Positions 1 through 7,167 of a stretch of 14,481 nucleotides of DNA are shown in pieces. The position numbers were made by a program, and so were the translations under genes. The stretch comes from Lachnospiraceae bacterium (GTDB lineage Bacteria; Bacillota; Clostridia; Lachnospirales; Lachnospiraceae): the NCBI GenBank assembly GCA_900759665.1, contig CAAEWE010000009.1, positions 1 to 14,481 on the forward strand. The letters run 5' to 3'. The notes beneath the pieces are model-generated. The model was not told the DNA's origin and searched no databases. It was given only the letters and a program-made list of their open reading frames with translations. Numbering within the stretch: position 1 is the stretch's first letter; each line of letters opens with the position of its first letter.

Positions 1-337
1 ATTTCAAAGGGAATGATCATGTGGGCGGTGTGTGCGGAAACAATGCTGGCACAATCACAAACTGTTATAATGCAGGGAATCTTACCGCTATTGAGACATC
101 TGCTACTATAGGCGGTATATGTGGATATAATAATGGTGGCACAGTCACAAACTGTTATAACACAGGAACTGTTACCGCTACCGGCTCAGTAGCTTCTGTA
201 GGTGGTGTGTGTGGTTGTAGTACTGCACCAATTTCAAATTGCTATAACATAGGAACCGTTACTGCTACTAGCTCATCTGCTGATATAAGCGGTATATGTG
301 GATACAATTTTGGCCCAATCAAAAATTGCTATTACCT
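1..337 (+). repeat. Imperfect GLUG coding repeats, ~87-90 bp period
   Basis: The TGTTATAA/TGCTATAA core (Cys-Tyr-Asn) starts near 63, 153 and 240, giving 30- and 29-codon periods, with a divergent fourth copy (NCYYL) near 325-337. The DNA copies differ at many third positions, so this is old protein repetition, not recent duplication. Confidence 0.7.
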
Positions 338-2216
338 CGCAGACACAGAAGATGAAAATGGCGGCAAAACTACCGAACAATTTGCAAGCGGTGAAGTTGC
401 TTATCTTCTGTCACAGGGCTGCTCAACCGGAGTAGGTGATGACGCTGAGACTTACGATGGCTCCATCTGGGGACAGAAACTTGGCGAAAATGGTGATACA
501 TATCCTGTTCTGAAAAAGGCAGGGGATGCCAAGAATACAGTATATCGGAATGAAACCTATCCAGGTTGTGAAGGTAATCCGGGTGATCTGGTCTATTCGT
601 ATTCAAATACACAGAAAGCTCCGGCTTATGCTGAGCACACCGATGAAGATTTAGATGGCAAATGCGATGTTAGTGGTGAAGATTTTAAAACTTATAATCA
701 GCTTGGAAAGCTGATTACCAAAGTTAAGCTGAATTTAAGTGATGGAAAGTACGCAGATGTGCAGTACACAACGGCATCCATTGATAACTTACGAAAGGCT
801 CTTGTGGCTGCAGGTGCTATTACAGAGGCTTCTTCTGATACAGATGTTGCAACAGCCTTTGATAAGCTGCTTGCAGCATCTACAGTAGGTGCAGATGGAC
901 TGATAGCGGCAGATCACAATATTGTAATATCATTTGCAGATGCGGATGCGGATGCTAAAAGAGGCATAGCATCAGGAAATGGATGGTATGCAAACGGCGA
1001 TACCGTTACCCTTAAAGTAACACCAAGTGTAGGATACATCTTCGGAAAATGGACCAAAGATAAAGCAGGCAATACATCTGTAGGAACAGAGAGTACATAT
1101 ACCTTTACCTTAGGTGCTAACAGTCCGGATGAATATTATGCATGGCTTGACGAGGTGAAATATGCCGTGACATGTGAAAGAGCAGAAGGTGGAACATGTA
1201 GTACGGATGCAGAAGGCGGAAAGTATGTATATGGTCAGACTGCAACAGTGACAGCAATAGCGAGTGATGGCTATGAATTTGTAGGCTGGAAGGATAGTTA
1301 CGGAACAACGGTAAGTACGGATGCTGTTTACAACTTCACAGTGATTGGTGATGCGATATTGACACCTTCATTTGTCAAGGTTAAGACAGATGAAGGAGCA
1401 GATATTACTTATGTGACAGTAAGTTTCTACCATCAGTCAGGAAAGCTTTTGGACAGCCAGAAGGTTGTTTCCGGCGAAGGAAAGATTACCAATACAGTAA
1501 ATGCACCAACAAAGGTAGGATTTGACTTCCTTGGATGGTCTGCAAAGGCAAGCGGTGCAACAGCAGAAGATGTGGTTGATTTTGAAACTGCAACCTTTAG
1601 CGAGAATACCAGCCTTTATCCGGTATTCAAGGCACAGGATATTACTTATACATTGACAGTAGGTTTACAGACAGAGCAAAAGGCTCCACAGTCTAGTGTT
1701 ACGGTTACAGCAGATCCGATTGACGGTAAACAGTTTGTGGGTTGGAAAGATGCCAATGGCAATATCGTAAGCTATGATAGCACATATACTTTCATCATCA
1801 CCGGAGATACCACACTTACGGCATATTATGAGCAGGCAGACAGTGAGGTAGTGAAAGAGCCGACAATAGTCATAGGTGAGCCGGTTATATCGGTGAAGGA
1901 ACAGGGCGTAAGTAAAAAAGCCACAATGTATTTTAACTATGATATTCCTAGCGGGAATGAGTTAGTAGACATTGGTGTTGTTTATGTAAGTGGAAAAAAG
2001 AATACGCTTGATATGAATACGCCGGGTGTAGTCATTCGTTCTGCAATGAGCACAATTAATGCATCGCCAAATAATGTAAAGAATCAGTTTTATTATTCAA
2101 AAACCATGACAGCTGATTCTGAGTATACATTTATGGGATATATTGTTTATACGGATTCTTCCGGTAAGCGAATAACAATATATAGTGACTTAAGGAATGC
2201 ATCATACAATGATTAA
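1..2216 (+). CDS. Secreted GLUG / InlB-type repeat surface protein, 3' part only
   Basis: The reading frame is open through the left edge (first whole codon at base 3), so the N-terminus and signal peptide are missing; the GTG at 21 is only an internal codon. About 738 residues are visible. The first ~110 hold GLUG-type repeats (GGICGYN followed by NCYNTGTVTA), closing with NCYYL and a GGKTTEQFASGEVAYLL segment common in clostridial surface proteins. Three or four InlB-B/Flg_new-like repeats follow, marked by GYxFxGWKD and FDFLGWS cores with aromatic strands (TYTF, YNFTV). The C-terminal ~120 residues are a separate beta-rich domain. There is no LPXTG motif, membrane helix or charged tail, so attachment to the wall is unclear. 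Likely role: secreted adhesin or structural surface protein (inference from repeat types). The stop lies 15 nt before a small peptide gene with its own AGGAGG, so the two are probably cotranscribed. Confidence 0.85.
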   Translation, partial: FKGNDHVGGVCGNNAGTITNCYNAGNLTAIETSATIGGICGYNNGGTVTNCYNTGTVTATGSVASVGGVCGCSTAPISNCYNIGTVTATSSSADISGICGYNFGPIKNCYYLADTEDENGGKTTEQFASGEVAYLLSQGCSTGVGDDAETYDGSIWGQKLGENGDTYPVLKKAGDAKNTVYRNETYPGCEGNPGDLVYSYSNTQKAPAYAEHTDEDLDGKCDVSGEDFKTYNQLGKLITKVKLNLSDGKYADVQYTTASIDNLRKALVAAGAITEASSDTDVATAFDKLLAASTVGADGLIAADHNIVISFADADADAKRGIASGNGWYANGDTVTLKVTPSVGYIFGKWTKDKAGNTSVGTESTYTFTLGANSPDEYYAWLDEVKYAVTCERAEGGTCSTDAEGGKYVYGQTATVTAIASDGYEFVGWKDSYGTTVSTDAVYNFTVIGDAILTPSFVKVKTDEGADITYVTVSFYHQSGKLLDSQKVVSGEGKITNTVNAPTKVGFDFLGWSAKASGATAEDVVDFETATFSENTSLYPVFKAQDITYTLTVGLQTEQKAPQSSVTVTADPIDGKQFVGWKDANGNIVSYDSTYTFIITGDTTLTAYYEQADSEVVKEPTIVIGEPVISVKEQGVSKKATMYFNYDIPSGNELVDIGVVYVSGKKNTLDMNTPGVVIRSAMSTINASPNNVKNQFYYSKTMTADSEYTFMGYIVYTDSSGKRITIYSDLRNASYND

Positions 2217-2231
2217 AGGAGGATACAAGAA

Positions 2232-2342
2232 ATGGAAAAAGAAATGTATGAAAGAGCAGAAATGGAAGTTGTTGAATTTGAGGTAGAAGATGTGATTACA
2301 ACTTCTGGAGGTACTGGTGAAATTCCAGGATTAGATGATTAG
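2232..2342 (+). CDS. Small acidic peptide with VITTSGG core, candidate modified-peptide precursor
   Basis: This 36-codon gene has a perfect AGGAGG at 2217-2222, 9 nt before the ATG, and follows the surface-protein stop by 15 nt. The product is very acidic. Its N-terminal half (MEKEMYERAEMEVVEF) looks like a charged leader; the second half reads EVEDVITTSGG then TGEIPGLDD. From memory, small Firmicute proteins with an xVxFExEDVITTSG pattern recur, but I cannot verify the family here. A Gly-Gly after Thr-Thr-Ser gives hydroxyl side chains and a leader-like boundary. Downstream, past a terminator and an LRR gene, lie a PqqD-like protein, an HPr-kinase relative, an S26 peptidase and an ABC exporter, which suggests the peptide is their substrate (inference). 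It has no signal peptide or membrane segment. The alternative is an unrelated small cytosolic protein coupled to the surface-protein gene. Confidence 0.7.
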   Translation: MEKEMYERAEMEVVEFEVEDVITTSGGTGEIPGLDD

Positions 2343-2362
2343 GTATAATTATAAAAATGGAG

Positions 2363-2387
2363 GCGGCGGTGTAAACCGCCGCTTTTT
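2363..2387 (+). terminator. Strong intrinsic terminator after the small peptide gene
   Basis: GCGGCGGT (2363-2370), loop GTAA, ACCGCCGC (2375-2382), then five T. The perfect 8-bp GC-rich stem with a U-tract ends the surface-protein/peptide transcript. Confidence 0.9.
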
Positions 2388-2437
2388 CAAAATTACAGGA
2401 AAGAAATTTGAATTATTAAACACAGAGGAGATTGATT

Positions 2438-3418
2438 GTGAAGATAAAAAACATGCTTTTAACAGCAGTATGCATTTGCTTTCTTTGCCTGCTTGGAAGT
2501 ATGCAGGTATATGCGGCAGAATATTATGGAAATTTTCAATACGAAGATAATGGAGAAAACGTATCAATTTATGCATATAATGGAAGCGACAAAGAGGTTA
2601 CCATTCCTGCCTATATTAATGACAAGGCGGTAACAGAAATCAATGATTATGCATTTTTATTATGTAATTCGGTAGAGAAGATAATCGTACCATCTACAGT
2701 TACAACGATTCATGCAAATGCATTTTCCGGTGCCGGAAATCTCAAGAATGTGGTACTTGCATCCTCAGATACCAAAATTGAGGATTCCAATGAAAAGGTA
2801 GACAAGAAAGATACAGATGAAAACGGAAAGTCGGATCCGTCCGATGCCACAGACAATAAGAAGGGCGATAATTCAGGAAATAAAGATACCGGAAACGCGA
2901 ATCTGTCCGATGCCACAGACAATAAGAAGGGCGATAATTCAGGAAGTAAAGATGCCGGAAACGCTGATTCGTCCGAAGCTACAGACAATAAGAAGGGCGA
3001 TAATTCAGGAAATAAAGATGCAGGAAACGCTAATCCGTCCGGCACATCAAATAATCAGACTAAGAAACAGTCCGGAGCCAATAATAATAAGAGCAATTAT
3101 AAAGTTACAGTAGATTCTTCGGTAGATACAGCCGCAGAGGAAAAGAAACTTGTGGAGCAGCACAAGAAAGAAAGCAAGACAGATGACGGCGCTACAGCAC
3201 AAAATCGTGGTACAGAAAAGCAGAGTGATGGCACAGAGATTGCAGGAATTGACGATGGCATAGATGTCGACGAAAATACCATCGGTTCAAATGAAGATAC
3301 AGCCTCCGAACAACCACAAAGTATGCCGGTGTGGGGAATTATATTGATAGTAGTTGTAGCAGCGATTGCAGTGTCAGGAACGGTTTTATTGATCCAGAAG
3401 AAAAAGAAACAGAAGTAG
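2438..3418 (+). CDS. Membrane-anchored BspA-like LRR protein with Asn/Asp/Lys-rich repeats
   Basis: I chose the GTG at 2438 because AGAGGAG (2424-2430) sits 7 nt upstream; the TTG at 2432 would leave only 1 nt. The ~326-residue product starts with a clear signal peptide (MKIKNMLLTAVCICFLCLLG, cleavage after VYAA). A short LRR_5/BspA-type region covers roughly residues 25-110 (EVTIPAYI, VTEINDYAF, VEKIIVPSTVTTIHANAFSG). Three 22-residue repeats (DATDNKKGDNSGNKDTGNAN-type) follow, then a low-complexity acidic stretch, then a C-terminal membrane helix (WGIILIVVVAAIAVSGTVLLI) with a KKKKQK tail. It is therefore extracellular with a single C-terminal anchor and a flexible hydrophilic stalk. It has no catalytic motif. 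It precedes the kinase/PqqD/peptidase/ABC genes by 32 nt and may share their transcript; a functional link is unknown. Confidence 0.85.
   Translation: MKIKNMLLTAVCICFLCLLGSMQVYAAEYYGNFQYEDNGENVSIYAYNGSDKEVTIPAYINDKAVTEINDYAFLLCNSVEKIIVPSTVTTIHANAFSGAGNLKNVVLASSDTKIEDSNEKVDKKDTDENGKSDPSDATDNKKGDNSGNKDTGNANLSDATDNKKGDNSGSKDAGNADSSEATDNKKGDNSGNKDAGNANPSGTSNNQTKKQSGANNNKSNYKVTVDSSVDTAAEEKKLVEQHKKESKTDDGATAQNRGTEKQSDGTEIAGIDDGIDVDENTIGSNEDTASEQPQSMPVWGIILIVVVAAIAVSGTVLLIQKKKKQK
2843..3040 (+). repeat. Three tandem 66-bp repeats inside the LRR gene
   Basis: Copies begin at 2843, 2909 and 2975, exactly 66 bp (22 codons) apart, and are nearly identical through ACAGACAATAAGAAGGGCGA. The high DNA identity suggests recent slippage or unequal crossover. 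They encode the stalk of the surface protein; copy number is likely variable between strains. Confidence 0.9.
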
Positions 3419-3450
3419 AATTATAATTTGAATGGAATCAGAGGTCGCAT

Positions 3451-4175
3451 ATGAAGAGCTTTACAATCCGTCTGGCAGGACAGTATTTTACCATCTGCCC
3501 TGTCTGTGATTATATCAGAGAATATTGCAGAGATTATATAGTGGCAGATGTTAAAAGGGGTGCAGTTACTGAGTCACCGGTTTATTTCACGATTGCCACC
3601 ACCCAGTCCGACATCGACTTTGAGCGTGAGAAATCCGCCAGAGAAGATATCAAAGAGGGCATTCCTATCAGGCATTTTTCCGATGCCTATTTGGAGACAC
3701 TTGCGGCGTATCGCAAGATTGCAGACCGCCTTTTATCCTGCGATACCCTGCTTTTTCATGGCTCGGTTATTGCTGTAGATGGCGAAGGCTATCTTTTTAC
3801 AGCAAAAAGCGGTACCGGCAAGTCCACCCATACACGCCTGTGGAGAGAGTATTTCGGGGAGCGTGCTGTCATGGTAAATGACGATAAGCCGCTTCTTCAT
3901 ATCACAGACTCAGCACAGATATAGCAGTACCACTAAAGGGTATCTGTATCCTGACGAGGAATGCGAAGAATCACATAGAACCGGTAGAGCCACATGCGGT
4001 ATATCCGCTGATCGTCCAGCAGACAAACAGAAGCCTGTCGGCAGAGGGAATGAAGCAGACACTTTCCCTCATAGACCGTATGCTTCATGTAGTGCCGGTC
4101 TACCGGCTTGGCTGCAACATGGATATCGAGGCGGCAAGGGTGGCTTATGAAGGAATGAACAGACTTAAGAAATAG
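3451..4175 (+). pseudogene. HPr-kinase-like peptide kinase, broken by an internal deletion
   Basis: The 5' part (157 codons, 3451-3924) has an N-terminal domain, then a P-loop SGTGKST at residues 120-126 after LLFHGSVIA, and NDDKPLL near 143-149. This is typical of HPr kinase/phosphorylase relatives found in peptide-modification clusters; the lasso-peptide kinases of this fold phosphorylate a precursor serine. The frame stops at 3922-3924, but a second frame opens at 3909 with LSTDIAVPLKGI and runs 88 codons to 4175, ending in GCNMDIEAARVAYEGMN, the expected C-terminal half. From memory of the family, about 15-20 residues containing a YGTPWDGKHR-type segment should lie between NDDKPLL and LSTDIAVPLK and are absent. 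The gene therefore has a frame-disrupting deletion near 3900-3910 and should not give an active kinase, barring an assembly error. Start: ATG with AGAGG 6 nt upstream. Its stop overlaps the next gene's AGGAGG. Confidence 0.8.
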
Positions 4176-4187
4176 GAGGAATCATAG

Positions 4188-4445
4188 ATGAGATTAAAAG
4201 ATACATTTATCACACACGACAGCGATGGAGAGCAGGTACTGATTGATGTAACCAGCTCATTTGCAGGGCTTGTCAGAAGCAACAGGACAGCGGCATTTAT
4301 CGTGGAGTGCCTGAAAACAGATACTACCAAGGAGCAGATCGTTGAGGCAATGTATGAGAAATACGATGCCCCGAAGGATGTGCTGCAAAAGGATGTGGAG
4401 TCGATTGTGGAGAAGCTGCGTGGCATTGGAGCGTTAGGGGAATGA
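4188..4445 (+). CDS. PqqD-like peptide-binding protein (RiPP recognition element)
   Basis: The 85-residue product is the usual size of free-standing PqqD-like proteins. It has an N-terminal beta region (DGEQVLIDVTSSFAGLVRSN), then helices (TAAFIVECLKTDTTKEQIVEAMYEKY and a C-terminal DVESIVEKLRGIGAL). This matches the winged-helix PqqD fold that binds leader peptides and delivers them to modifying enzymes (family knowledge). The AGGAGGA at 4174-4180 overlaps the kinase stop and is 7 nt from the ATG. The stop overlaps the next start by 4 nt (ATGA), indicating translational coupling to the S26 peptidase-like gene. The cassette is on one strand with the ABC exporter, so this protein probably recognises a small peptide, perhaps the one at 2232-2342. 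No damage is visible. Confidence 0.8.
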   Translation: MRLKDTFITHDSDGEQVLIDVTSSFAGLVRSNRTAAFIVECLKTDTTKEQIVEAMYEKYDAPKDVLQKDVESIVEKLRGIGALGE

Positions 4446-4891
4446 CCAGATTATCTTATGAGGAATATCTACGGAAATATCATACTCTCACATACAAAAA
4501 TGTAGGAGTGAGTATGCTGCCACTGTTAAAGCAGGGACGGGATTCTTTTACGGTGTGTGAGGTGAAGCAGGGCGAAAGCTGTAAGCTATGGGATGTCGTG
4601 TTGTATAAAAGAGGCACAGACCAGTATGTGCTTCACAGAATTATCAAGATATATGATGATTCCTATGATATCCTTGGTGATAACTGCATTGGGATAGAGC
4701 GTGGAATCCCAAAGACAGATGTTCTTGGTGTTATGACAGACTTTACCCACAAAGGGAAGCAGTACAAGACCGATGACAGAAGATACCGATTGTATGTGTG
4801 GCTGTGGTGCAGACCATATAAGCTGCGGATAATTTTAAACAAAATCAGAATGAGGTTACAATCTGTTTTGAGAAAAAAGAGAGAAAAATGA
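4442..4891 (+). CDS. S24/S26 signal-peptidase-like protein
   Basis: The 149-residue product carries the S26 boxes: VGVSMLPLLKQGRD with the probable nucleophile Ser24, VLHRIIKI with His65, and ILGDN at residues 78-81. A His in place of the usual catalytic Lys is typical of the archaeal/eukaryotic-like (Sec11/SipW) branch of family S26. Unlike housekeeping signal peptidases there is no obvious N-terminal membrane anchor; a weak hydrophobic stretch with basic residues near 118-130 (YVWLWCRPYKLRIIL) could associate with membrane. The context (PqqD-like gene overlapping by 4 nt, ABC exporter 22 nt downstream) suggests it removes a leader from an exported peptide. That would fit the exporter lacking a C39 peptidase domain. 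Substrate assignment is inference. Confidence 0.8.
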   Translation: MTRLSYEEYLRKYHTLTYKNVGVSMLPLLKQGRDSFTVCEVKQGESCKLWDVVLYKRGTDQYVLHRIIKIYDDSYDILGDNCIGIERGIPKTDVLGVMTDFTHKGKQYKTDDRRYRLYVWLWCRPYKLRIILNKIRMRLQSVLRKKREK

Positions 4892-4913
4892 ATCGAAGTT
4901 GGTGTGATTATTT

Positions 4914-6545
4914 ATGAGAAAGACGAATAAATCCGCCCTGCACTTTATCAACGAGGTCGCAGGCAAAAGCAGATTATATATCATATTCCTGCTGTTTTTG
5001 CAGATGGTACTTGGCATCAGCAGTGTTTTTTATGCTCTGCTCCTGCGTGGACTGATTGATGGGGCAGTGGCACATGACAGCTCCAAAATGATTACCTATT
5101 GTGTCCTCTTTGCGGCACTTGTGGTGGGGCAGATTGCACTCCGGGCAGTTCTTCGGTTCTTAGAAGAATACGCTAAGGCAACCTATGAGAATGCATTCAA
5201 AAGCAGGCTGTTTGCAGGACTTCTTACACACAATTATGGAGCAGTCACCGCAACCCATTCCGGTGAGTGGATGAACCGCCTGACATCAGATACTGTTGTC
5301 GTGTCAGAGGGACTTGCCACGATTGTGCCGGGCGTAGCCGGAATGATAACGAAGATGGTAGGAGCCCTTGTGGTGATCCTTATTATGGAACCGAGGTTTG
5401 CCTATATCCTTGTGCCTGGCGGAATACTTCTGGTGCTGCTTACTTATATTTTCAGAAAGCAGCTAAAGAAGCTGCACAAGCAGATGCAGGAAAAGGATGG
5501 ATTTGTCCGTATCTTCTTGCAGGAGCATCTTGGCAGTCTGATGATCGTCAAAGCATTTGGCAAGGAAGCGGACAGTCTTACCGAGGCTGAAAGCCACATG
5601 AGTGAGCACAAGAAAGCCCGCATGCGTAAGAATCATTTCTCCAATGTCTGCAATATCGGCTTTGGAGCAGTTATGAACGGAGCCTATGTGCTCGGAGCTG
5701 TCTATGGAGCTTTTGGTATCTACAATGGCACCATGACCTACGGAACCTTTATGGCGATGCTGCAGCTTATCAGCCAGATACAGAATCCGTTTGCCAATAT
5801 CACAGGGTATCTCCCGAAGTATTTCGCTATGCTTGCGAGTGCGGAGAGACTGATGGAGATTGAGACGTATGCTGAGGATGAAGTAAAATATATTCCAGAT
5901 AACAGCACCTTCGGCTTGTCCCATGTGGATTTTACATACCTTCCGCCGGTCATTACCGAAGGAGATACGATGATGCCGATCGTCCTAAAGGATTACAGCC
6001 TTATGATACGAAAGGGTGAGTTTGTGGCATTTACCGGTCCGAGCGGTTGTGGCAAGAGTACTGTGTTAAAGCTTATGATGGGCTTGTATACAGTGGATGC
6101 CGGAGAAGTGTATGGCTGTGACCGTTCTATGTTTGCCTATGTTCCACAGGGCAACCAGCTTATGAGCGGAAGTATCCGGGATATCATTACATTTTCAGAT
6201 AAGAACAGAACAGGAGATGAAGCAGGCATTCACAGAGCTCTGCAGATTGCCTGTGCGGATGGCTTTATCGCAGAGCTTGAGCATGGGATTGATACGTTGC
6301 TTGGAGAGCGTGGCTTGGGACTATCCGAAGGACAGATGCAGAGGCTTGCGATTGCAAGGGCAATTTATTCTGACAGACCGGTACTGCTTCTGGATGAAGC
6401 TACAAGTGCACTGGATGCCGGAACGGAAGAAGCAGTTCTTGGGAACCTTCGCAGCATGACAGATAAGACAGTGATCATTGTAACCCACCGTCCGGCTGCA
6501 CTTAAGCAGTGTGACAGGCAGGTTGCATTTGGAGAAGAAAAGTAA
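4914..6545 (+). CDS. ABC exporter, fused permease and ATPase, likely peptide export
   Basis: This is a 543-residue half-transporter. Residues ~20-310 form the six-helix type I exporter domain (hydrophobic blocks at LYIIFLLFLQMVLGISSVFY, MITYCVLFAALVVGQIAL, MVGALVVILIM, YILVPGGILLVLLTYIF). The ATPase follows: Walker A GPSGCGKST at 375-383, Q-loop YVPQG, signature LSEGQ at 470-474, Walker B VLLLDE at 490-495 and H-loop His525. All catalytic residues are present. It would act as a homodimer in the membrane. There is no N-terminal C39 peptidase domain, so maturation must be done elsewhere, plausibly by the adjacent S26-like protein. The start ATG has only a weak ribosome site (GAAGTTGGTG), unlike its neighbours, so expression may depend on readthrough coupling. 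It is the last gene of the cassette. Confidence 0.9.
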   Translation: MRKTNKSALHFINEVAGKSRLYIIFLLFLQMVLGISSVFYALLLRGLIDGAVAHDSSKMITYCVLFAALVVGQIALRAVLRFLEEYAKATYENAFKSRLFAGLLTHNYGAVTATHSGEWMNRLTSDTVVVSEGLATIVPGVAGMITKMVGALVVILIMEPRFAYILVPGGILLVLLTYIFRKQLKKLHKQMQEKDGFVRIFLQEHLGSLMIVKAFGKEADSLTEAESHMSEHKKARMRKNHFSNVCNIGFGAVMNGAYVLGAVYGAFGIYNGTMTYGTFMAMLQLISQIQNPFANITGYLPKYFAMLASAERLMEIETYAEDEVKYIPDNSTFGLSHVDFTYLPPVITEGDTMMPIVLKDYSLMIRKGEFVAFTGPSGCGKSTVLKLMMGLYTVDAGEVYGCDRSMFAYVPQGNQLMSGSIRDIITFSDKNRTGDEAGIHRALQIACADGFIAELEHGIDTLLGERGLGLSEGQMQRLAIARAIYSDRPVLLLDEATSALDAGTEEAVLGNLRSMTDKTVIIVTHRPAALKQCDRQVAFGEEK

Positions 6546-6643
6546 CGGTGAATCAGATGTGTCTTATCGAAGTTGGATTGTGAAAATTGTCCGGCAATAA
6601 CAAAAGAGTGGAAAATAGTGATTGATAAGAGAAAGGTGAGGGC

Positions 6644-6685
6644 ATGCAGAGACTACAGGGCGCGCAGGGGAAAGATAACCAGTAG
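6644..6685 (+). CDS. Possible 13-codon leader peptide MQRLQGAQGKDNQ
   Basis: AAAGGTGAG at 6632-6640 precedes an ATG at 6644. The reading frame ends TAG at 6683-6685, inside the loop edge of the hairpin at 6669-6700, so a ribosome finishing the peptide would cover the 5' arm. This is the geometry of translation-controlled attenuators upstream of a regulator. The peptide is Gln-rich (4 of 13). It is speculative: short frames occur by chance. Confidence 0.35.
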   Translation: MQRLQGAQGKDNQ

Positions 6686-6713
6686 ATTAACTGGCTTTCC
6701 TTTGCGTCTTTTT
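6669..6713 (+). terminator. Terminator or attenuator hairpin between the ABC gene and the XRE gene
   Basis: GGAAAG (6669-6674) pairs with CTTTCC (6695-6700), and CCAGT (6679-6683) with ACTGG (6690-6694), leaving an ATAA bulge and AGATTA loop. A T-rich run with CTTTTT near 6709-6713 follows. It could end the exporter transcript, or work as an attenuator with the leader peptide. Apart from these two elements, 6546-6799 holds nothing I recognise. Confidence 0.55.
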
Positions 6714-6799
6714 GCGTAGATCAGGGAGCGGAAAATTCAAAGATAATTTTTTATCATACTATTTCTGGCTATCGAGATGGCTGGAAAGGATGAAGAATT

Positions 6800-7126
6800 A
6801 TGATGGTTTACGACATGGAAGCAAGCGGAAAGAGATTAAAGGAACTAAGAAAACAGGCTGGAAAGACACAGGAGCAGGTAGCGGAAGACCTTAATTTGGC
6901 AGTTGAAACAATCAGCCGTATTGAACGAGGAAAAAGAGGATGTTCGGTCGATATGCTTTTAATGCTAAGTGAATATTATCAAACCAGTGTTGATTACTTA
7001 TTAAAAGGGACAGATGATTTGGCTTCGGAAGAAGCAAAGATAGATATGCTTTTTTATGGAGTGGAATCCAACAAGAGAAGAAGTATTTTGAAGATAATCA
7101 AGTTGATCGCAGAATTAATAAAATAA
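6800..7126 (+). CDS. XRE-family helix-turn-helix regulator
   Basis: The 108-residue product has an N-terminal Cro/CI-type HTH at about residues 11-68: RLKELRKQAGKTQEQVAEDL, NLAVETISRIERGKRG as recognition region, then DMLLMLSEYYQTSVDYLLKG. The pattern is that of stand-alone DNA-binding regulators that often sit in mobile or stress loci. The C-terminal ~38 residues are helical and basic, likely for dimerisation, without an enzymatic motif. The start is the first ATG of ATGATG, with GGAAAGGA (6783-6790) 9 nt upstream. It ends 4 nt before the -35 of the promoter of the repeat RNA downstream. It may regulate the upstream cassette or the adjacent toxin-antitoxin remnant; the target is unknown. Confidence 0.85.
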   Translation: MMVYDMEASGKRLKELRKQAGKTQEQVAEDLNLAVETISRIERGKRGCSVDMLLMLSEYYQTSVDYLLKGTDDLASEEAKIDMLFYGVESNKRRSILKIIKLIAELIK

Positions 7127-7129
7127 ATG

Positions 7130-7159
7130 TTGAAAAACGGATATTATTGTGTCTAATAT
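7130..7159 (+). promoter_or_regulatory. Promoter for the 38-nt repeat RNA
   Basis: TTGAAA (7130-7135), an 18-nt spacer and TAATAT (7154-7159) form a sigma-A-like promoter. The predicted start at about 7166 is immediately before the first repeat at 7168, as expected for a type III antitoxin RNA. Confidence 0.6.
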
Positions 7160-7167
7160 AGGTAGAA

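Noticed and set aside
2335..2550. 71-codon frame starting at the end of the small peptide gene
   Set aside because: It runs through the strong terminator at 2363-2387 and over the LRR signal peptide in another frame, with no ribosome site.
2710..3113. Open frames on both strands across the 66-bp repeats
   Set aside because: They are repetitive shadows: 66 is divisible by three, so any stop-free alternate frame in one copy stays open in all.
3878..4150. Separate 90-codon gene after the kinase 5' half
   Set aside because: The third frame over the same DNA gives a convincing kinase C-terminus (LSTDIAVPLK to AYEGMNRLKK), so this frame is noise.
6712..6894. 60-codon frame overlapping the start of the XRE gene
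   Set aside because: It lacks a ribosome site and overlaps the well-supported HTH gene in a different frame.
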